From the NCBI GenBank assembly GCA_003427395.1, contig BFEA01000971.1, positions 5,657 to 26,359 on the forward strand: 20,703 nt of DNA, in the 5' to 3' direction. The translations under genes were made by a program, and so were the position numbers. This DNA comes from Chara braunii (Eukaryota; Streptophyta; Charophyceae; Charales; Characeae). Numbering within the stretch: position 1 is the first letter of the stretch; each line of letters opens with the position of its first letter. Positions 16,707-20,703 of the stretch are shown here, in pieces. Below the pieces are notes generated by a model. The model worked only from the letters and a program-made list of their open reading frames with translations, did not search any database and was not told where the DNA came from.

Positions 16707-18575
16707 GTTTCAGCCCGCATAGCAGGGTGGGTTCGCAGCCATAAACTTTTGTTGTACGGCAGAGCGATGGTCCTGTCAGCGGCGGCTTTCTCTTTGCTAT
16801 GGTTCCCTCTTTCAGTTCACTTGCTGGGTGAGGAGGCCTATGCAAAAATAAGAAAGGCAGCGGCCCGTTATTTGTGGAAGCCAGCGGCAGAAGATCAGCA
16901 AGGGTTCATTTATAAGGTTGCATGGGATGAGGTGTGTGCGGCCAAGGAGCTGGGGGGTCTGGGCATCCTTGACCCAGTCCAACAGAACCTGGCCCTCCTG
17001 ATTAAATGGCTTATTGCAGCTACTTGGGGTCCACGCTCTAAATGGTGGGTGAGATTGGCGGAACACATCCTTGCAGGGGACTGGCGTCTGGCCAAAGGTA
17101 GTGATCTGTGGAGATCCTTGTTCATACCATCCTTTGCGAAACGCCGTCCAAAGTCCAAGTTGTGGAGAAGCATCCTCCATGCGTGGGGAAGACTGTTCCC
17201 TACGTCAAGATCCCAGCCCTCCACGAAGCACGAGGTACTTAATCAGTTTCTGTTTGAGAACCCTTGGATAACGAAGGAGGGTGGCTCTCAGTTTATGGCA
17301 GATGGCTCCAAGGGGTCCTTTGGAAGAACCTGGGTGGAGAGAGGTATTATGCAAATAAAGGATTTATGGGATCAGAGCGAGGGCGATTGGTTACGGACGG
17401 ATCAGGTGCGGAGATTGCTCCCTCGTGGTCGTAACATAGAAAGCCGATTCTCTGCTCTAAAGAGGGCGATACCGGATTTCTGGCTGTTCCTACTGCAAAA
17501 TCCTGGTCTCCCACAGTCAGGTACTTGGCTAAAAGATCCATCCGCTCCCGGCTGGTTCCTGAAGGTGGAAGGTCCAGAAATCCCCCAAGGCATCAAGGTC
17601 CAAATTTGGGAGAGGTATTTTGACAGAAAGAAACAGGCGTGCCTAAAGCATGTGGGAGAAAAGGTTCTGTCTTCTACGGGAGGTTATGAAGAAAGCAGGA
17701 TCTGGTCCCCAGGAGCAAGAGGTAAGGGTAAGATGCAAGTTCTGTATGAAAATGCCTCAGATATCTCTGTAGAGCCATGTCTGATGGGATGGGATGGACT
17801 GGAGTCGCCCTCTGCGATCGCCCCAGTGTTTCAATACAAGCCATGTTGGGGTGTGAAGATTCTCAGAGCTAAAAGTAAGAAACAGCCTATCGTCACGGCC
17901 TCCAGACGCCTGAGTAAGCAGTCCGGTTTCGAAGTGGGTTCGGTGGATCTCTTCAAGCTGTGGAAGGCTTTCCAGCTAATTCCCTCTCAGAAGCAAGCTA
18001 GCATACAGTGGTTACAGTCCTTGTTGGCCACCCCTTCGGCCTTATGGCTAGCAGAAAAAGGTATGCCTGTCGAGCCGCAGTGCATTCGGTGCCGATGGGG
18101 CTGGGAGACGGCCTCCCATATTTGGCTGTACTGTCCTGCCTCCTTCCAGATCTGGTCCTGGTGGCAAATACATTGGCAAAACATGTCCAAAGGGGAGTTC
18201 CCATGGAATCACGAGTGGATTTTATTCGGGGCCTCTCCTGTAGACTCAGATCTGTCGGAGGGATCGGGTTACATGGCTCTCGTCTGCAGAGGAATAATAA
18301 TGGAGGCAATTTGGAAAAGTAGAAACAATGCAGTGTTTCGTAAGGAGGGCTCGTCCTTTCAGGGAATAGTTAGCGAGATAAAAAGTCAAATCCGGTTGGC
18401 CATTAGGGTGGATTGGAGGGCCTCCTCGGCCCAGGTAAAAAAGAACAGGTATTGGTTTGTTAAGACATGGGCTAGGAAAGGGGCTCTGTCCTCTATCTCC
18501 CCAGATGGCCATTTGTGTTTTTGTCCTTGGCTGCAGCACAACCCCCCGGAGGGGCAGGTTCATAGACCGAGTTAG
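16707..18575 (+). pseudogene. LINE ORF2, thumb/connection region and C-terminal zinc finger
   Basis: In frame with the palm, open from 16707 to TAG 18573-18575 (622 codons; the first ATG at 16767 is not a true start). Begins RIAGWVRSHKLLLYGRAMVL, the usual post-RT block. Aromatic-rich sequence follows (LGGLGILDPVQQNLALLIKW). At 18081-18134 lies the RT-associated zinc finger, C-x2-C-x8-H-x4-C (CIRCRWGWETASHIWLYC). Its flanks (PSALWLAEKG, then WSWWQIHW) fit the zf-RVT family. This is the longest undamaged part of the LINE. Confidence 0.85.
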
Positions 18576-19020
18576 GTCCTTAATTATGGGTCGTTTTTAG
18601 ACCCAACAGTTCTCCCTTCCTGGTGGCTATTGAGTGGCTTCATAGGTTAGAGATTCCAGGTTCCTGTTTTTTTGTTGGTAGTAGCTTTGTTTTTCCTATT
18701 GAATGTATGACTTTTTCTATGATGGATTTTGAATGATGGAGTGTTGGTAAGAGGAGTTAGTGTCAATGGGGCACAACAGTAGGATGTAGTGTTTTCTTGT
18801 GTGAGTCCTTTTGTCTAGGATAGATGCAATGTGTCCTGTTTAGGATAGGCGGGTCCCTTTGGGTCCTGTAAAAAGCGAACACTGGGTAATGCTCCCAGAC
18901 GATTTGGTTTGTTACCGGGTAGACTGTGAGGACCCCGGCCTCAAGGACACCGTTTTTCAGTAATATGAGCCTTGGGCACTGGGCCCCATTTGGGAAAAAA
19001 ATAAAAAAAATAAAAAATAA
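18576..19020 (+). other. LINE 3' UTR and A-rich tail
   Basis: The 3' UTR has no coding pattern. The tail (18995-19020) is runs of A spaced by T (AAAAAAATAAAAAAAAT) and abuts the second target duplication, as left by target-primed reverse transcription. Confidence 0.75.
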
Positions 19021-19035
19021 AAAATCAATAGATAA
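19021..19035 (+). repeat. 3' target-site duplication of the LINE
   Basis: AAAATCAATAGATAA, identical to 11202-11216. Right of it, MITE sequence resumes. Confidence 0.85.
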
Positions 19036-19128
19036 GTCCCTCAAGGATTCCGCCAAGGACGCTTTTTGGAAACGCATGCGTTGTAGGCTGGGCTTTCCAA
19101 TCTCAGCTGCTTTGAAAGAAAAGGGGTT

Positions 19129-19218
19129 TCAAGAGGCTGGCACTCTGACAGCTCTTGACTGCCCCAAGTGTCAAGAGGCTGCGTGGCGATGCAGCAACTG
19201 TACTCTTGAAAAAGAGAT
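19129..19218. repeat. Right subterminal heptamers of the MITE
   Basis: TCAAGAG at 19129 and 19171, and CTCTTGA at 19152 and 19203, mirroring the left end. Confidence 0.6.
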
Positions 19219-19242
19219 TTCAAGAGTGGTGTGGCGAGGGCC
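19219..19242. repeat. Right terminal inverted repeat of the MITE
   Basis: Reverse complement of 10990-11013 with one mismatch, followed by TAA at 19243-19245. Confidence 0.88.
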
Positions 19243-19245
19243 TAA

Positions 19246-19573
19246 ACCTGGCCCCCTTAACCCGTCGGCAGAGATGGAGGAGAGTACAAAAAACGACGGA
19301 AAAAAACAAAGAATAAAAACACGACGCCCTATAGATACATTATACATATATAATATAAAATATACGTATCTATGTACTGAGTTCTGCGCCACGTGTCGGT
19401 CCAGCCTGGCGCCCGAGGGACGTGGTGGGGCCCGCGTACTGGCGCAGAGGTCTGTCCATGTGGTCTTGAACTGTTACGCTGTACCTGTCAGTGCGGGGGC
19501 TCATTGCCGCCGCATTGTCGTACCTGTGAGCGCGGGCTGGGCGCACTGCGGCTTCACCTGCTTGCAGCGGTTC
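19246..19573. other. Right flank of the MITE, no gene recognised
   Basis: An AT-rich block contains a short inverted repeat, ATAGATAC at 19331 and GTATCTAT at 19366. A GC-rich block follows, with two loose GTACCTGT-GCGCGGGCT-like copies about 50 bp apart near 19481 and 19530. No coding pattern. Confidence 0.45.
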
Positions 19574-19667
19574 TTGATTGATTGGAGCGGTACGGTTGAT
19601 TGATCGATCCCGCGGTAATTGATGGATTGGACCGGCGGCGTTTGATTGATTGACCCGACGGCGGGTA

Positions 19668-19711
<44 letters not shown>

Positions 19712-19725
19712 GAGCGGTAAGGTTG
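19574..19725. repeat. GATT microsatellite with flanking repeated block
   Basis: Pure (GATT)n at about 19669-19707, with looser GATT repeats from 19574. TGGAGCGGTACGGTTG at 19583 recurs at 19710 with one change, so the microsatellite grew inside, or beside, a duplicated block. Confidence 0.85.
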
Positions 19726-19940
19726 TCTCGACGACTAGCCTCGGATTGCATGCTGGATTGACCCTGTCGAACTCAAGATGGGTGAAGGAGAGGCGCCACG
19801 TGTCCTGCTCTGCGGCGACGTCCTCGGGCGCTTGCGTCAGCTGCTAAAGCGTGTCAACACGGTAAGTGTGAGTGTGACGGCACAGTTAATTACTTAGCAG
19901 TATCTTCTACCATTGACTACCAAGAAAGCATCAACCCCTG
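19726..19940. other. Unique spacer, nothing recognised
   Basis: No open frame or repeat that I can support. Confidence 0.4.
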
Positions 19941-20248
19941 GAAGGAGTGAAGAAGAGAAGGGAAAAGGAACGTAGTTGGTGGCGAAGAAAAAAAACTAAA
20001 ATGAACCTAGATGGTAACGAAGAAGAAAGAAGAACGAAGAAAGAAAGAAAGAAGAAAGAAAGAAGGAAGAAAGAAAGAAGAAGGACGAAAGAAGAAGGAA
20101 GAAAGAAGAAGGAAGAAAGAAGAAAGAAGGTATTGAAATTGAGCTTGCAAATGGTGGAAAAGAAGAAGAAGAAGAAGAAGAAGAAGAAGAGGACGGAGAT
20201 GAAGAAGAGTCAGGAAGAAGAGTCAGAAAAAGATTGTCTTGAAGAGAG

Positions 20249-20309
<61 letters not shown>
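19941..20309 (+). repeat. Purine-rich tract: GAA/GAAA, AAG and (GA)29
   Basis: An almost all-purine strand: GAAA/GAAG blocks at about 20018-20130, (AAG)n at 20160-20190 and (GA)29 at 20252-20309. The open frame through it would give only Lys, Arg and Glu repeats. Long purine-pyrimidine mirror tracts can form triplex (H-DNA). Confidence 0.9.
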
Positions 20310-20311
<2 letters not shown>

Positions 20312-20541
20312 CGCGAACGAAATGGAGAGAAGAGCAAGCGTCTCTGTGGCGTTCGCTTGCTTTCGTCTGCTTCGGCATCCGTTTTATGTGGGAATCACCT
20401 CTTCCTCCTGTTTTTCGCCTTTTTTATTTTTTATTTTTTATTTTTGAACGGGCATCGTTGGATGGCAGTCCTTCCAGTTCTTTTGAGAATCTCCGGTGGT
20501 GCGTCTTTGTCAAGCTGAGTGTTGCAGCAAAGGGCGATGTA
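20310..20541. other. Spacer with a T-rich run, nothing recognised
   Basis: Contains a TTTTTTATTTTTTATTTTT run near 20420-20446. No gene is visible. Confidence 0.4.
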
Positions 20542-20654
20542 CAGGTTGAATGGATTTGTAAACCCCTATAGAGAGGGCCCTTCAAGATTTCTCCCTCTCT
20601 TGAAGGGCCCTCTCTTACGTCCAGATTGAATGGATTTGTGAACCCCTATAGAGC
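20542..20654. repeat. Two 33-bp direct repeats, 80 bp apart
   Basis: TTGAATGGATTTGT, one variable base, then AACCCCTATAGAG occurs at 20546 and 20626. With the leading CAG the match is 33 bp with two differences. The hairpin at 20570-20615 lies between them and begins inside the end of the first copy. Confidence 0.85.
20570..20615. repeat. Perfect 18-bp inverted repeat with a 10-base loop
   Basis: GAGAGGGCCCTTCAAGA at 20571-20587 pairs exactly with TCTTGAAGGGCCCTCTC at 20598-20614. One more A-T pair extends the stem. The loop is TTTCTCCCTC. No T-run follows on either side that would suggest a terminator. Confidence 0.9.
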
Positions 20655-20663
20655 TCAGAAACA

Positions 20664-20703
20664 AAAAAAAAAATTCCTCACCCAAAAAAAAAAAAAAAAA
20701 AAA
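20664..20703 (+). repeat. A-runs at the window end
   Basis: Two A-runs separated by TTCCTCACCC, the second reaching the last base. It may be a retroposon tail or the edge of an assembly gap. Confidence 0.6.

Larger units (their letters stand above)
11217..19020 (+). mobile_element. Full-length but inactive L1-type LINE
   Basis: A 7.8-kb non-LTR retrotransposon bounded by a perfect target duplication. Layout: 5' UTR of about 560 bp, ORF1 with a CCHC knuckle, ORF2 with AP endonuclease, reverse transcriptase and a C-terminal CCHC finger, 3' UTR of about 420 bp, and an A-rich tail. ORF2 begins inside the end of ORF1 (ATG at 14321, ORF1 stop at 14341-14343). Multiple stops and frameshifts make this copy non-autonomous. 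The insertion point fits an L1-type endonuclease, because the duplicated target begins with AAAA, meaning TTTT on the nicked strand. Assignment to the L1 group rests on domain order, not on a tree. Confidence 0.9.
10990..19242. mobile_element. Tourist-like MITE (PIF/Harbinger type), split by a LINE
   Basis: Two termini in inverted orientation match at 23 of 24 positions: GGGCCTCGCCACACCACTCT plus TGAA at 10990-11013, and its reverse complement at 19219-19242. Each is flanked by TAA outside (10987-10989 and 19243-19245). A three-base TAA/TTA duplication with G-rich termini is the signature of the PIF/Harbinger superfamily and its Tourist MITEs. Without the LINE insertion the element would be about 434 bp, a normal MITE length, and has no room for a transposase. 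Subterminal regions carry repeated CTCTTGA/TCAAGAG heptamers, a possible transposase-binding array. Confidence 0.85.

Noticed and set aside
18926-19603. 225-codon plus-strand frame across the LINE tail and MITE end
   Set aside because: It crosses the A-rich tail, a target duplication and a MITE terminus, so it cannot be an ancestral gene. The CPKCQE-like cysteines come from MITE sequence.
19947-20447. 166-codon frame rich in Lys, Arg and Glu
   Set aside because: It is a translation of GAA, AAG and GA microsatellites and ends in unrelated T-rich sequence.
20570-20615. Rho-independent terminator
   Set aside because: No T-run follows the stem, and the surroundings are eukaryotic repeat DNA.

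Overview
The window looks like repeat-rich nuclear DNA of a eukaryote. I see no intact host gene. A LINE whose ORF1 has a plant-type CCHC layout and whose ORF2 ends in an RT-associated zinc finger suggests the green-plant lineage. A streptophyte alga such as Chara is possible, but that is a guess. Scattered single N bases (about 1541-3140 and 9107-9655) show that the consensus is weak there, so some frameshifts may be sequence errors.

Left third (1 to about 6670, minus strand): a long, decayed coding block read right to left. It starts with two unrecognised ORFs (6670-6155 and 5718-4926). Next come three diverged copies of one domain about 800 bp apart, then coiled-coil-like segments. It ends in a Gag-like protein with a damaged CCHC knuckle (1309-347). 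An in-frame TAG followed at once by ATG then leads into a frame that is open to the window edge. The best reading is the 5' coding part of an LTR-type retroelement whose pol lies outside the window. No LTR was identified.

Middle (7128-9860): several tandem arrays. A 29-bp array passes into a 16-bp array, which itself dimerises to 32 bp. A GC-rich 41-60 bp array follows, then a CG/TG-alternating tract, then N-containing 94-bp and 60-bp repeats.

Right half: the clearest structure in the window is a nested insertion. A small Tourist-like (PIF/Harbinger-type) MITE of about 434 bp, with 24-bp terminal inverted repeats and TAA target duplications (10990-19242), is split by a complete 7.8-kb L1-type LINE (11217-19020). 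The LINE is bounded by a perfect 15-bp target duplication and ends in an A-rich tail. Its ORF1 (CCHC) and ORF2 (AP endonuclease, reverse transcriptase, C-terminal zinc finger) are all present but broken by about a dozen stops and frameshifts.

Right end (19246-20703): low-complexity DNA. It holds a GATT microsatellite, a 370-bp purine-rich tract ending in (GA)29, and an 18-bp perfect hairpin between two 33-bp direct repeats.
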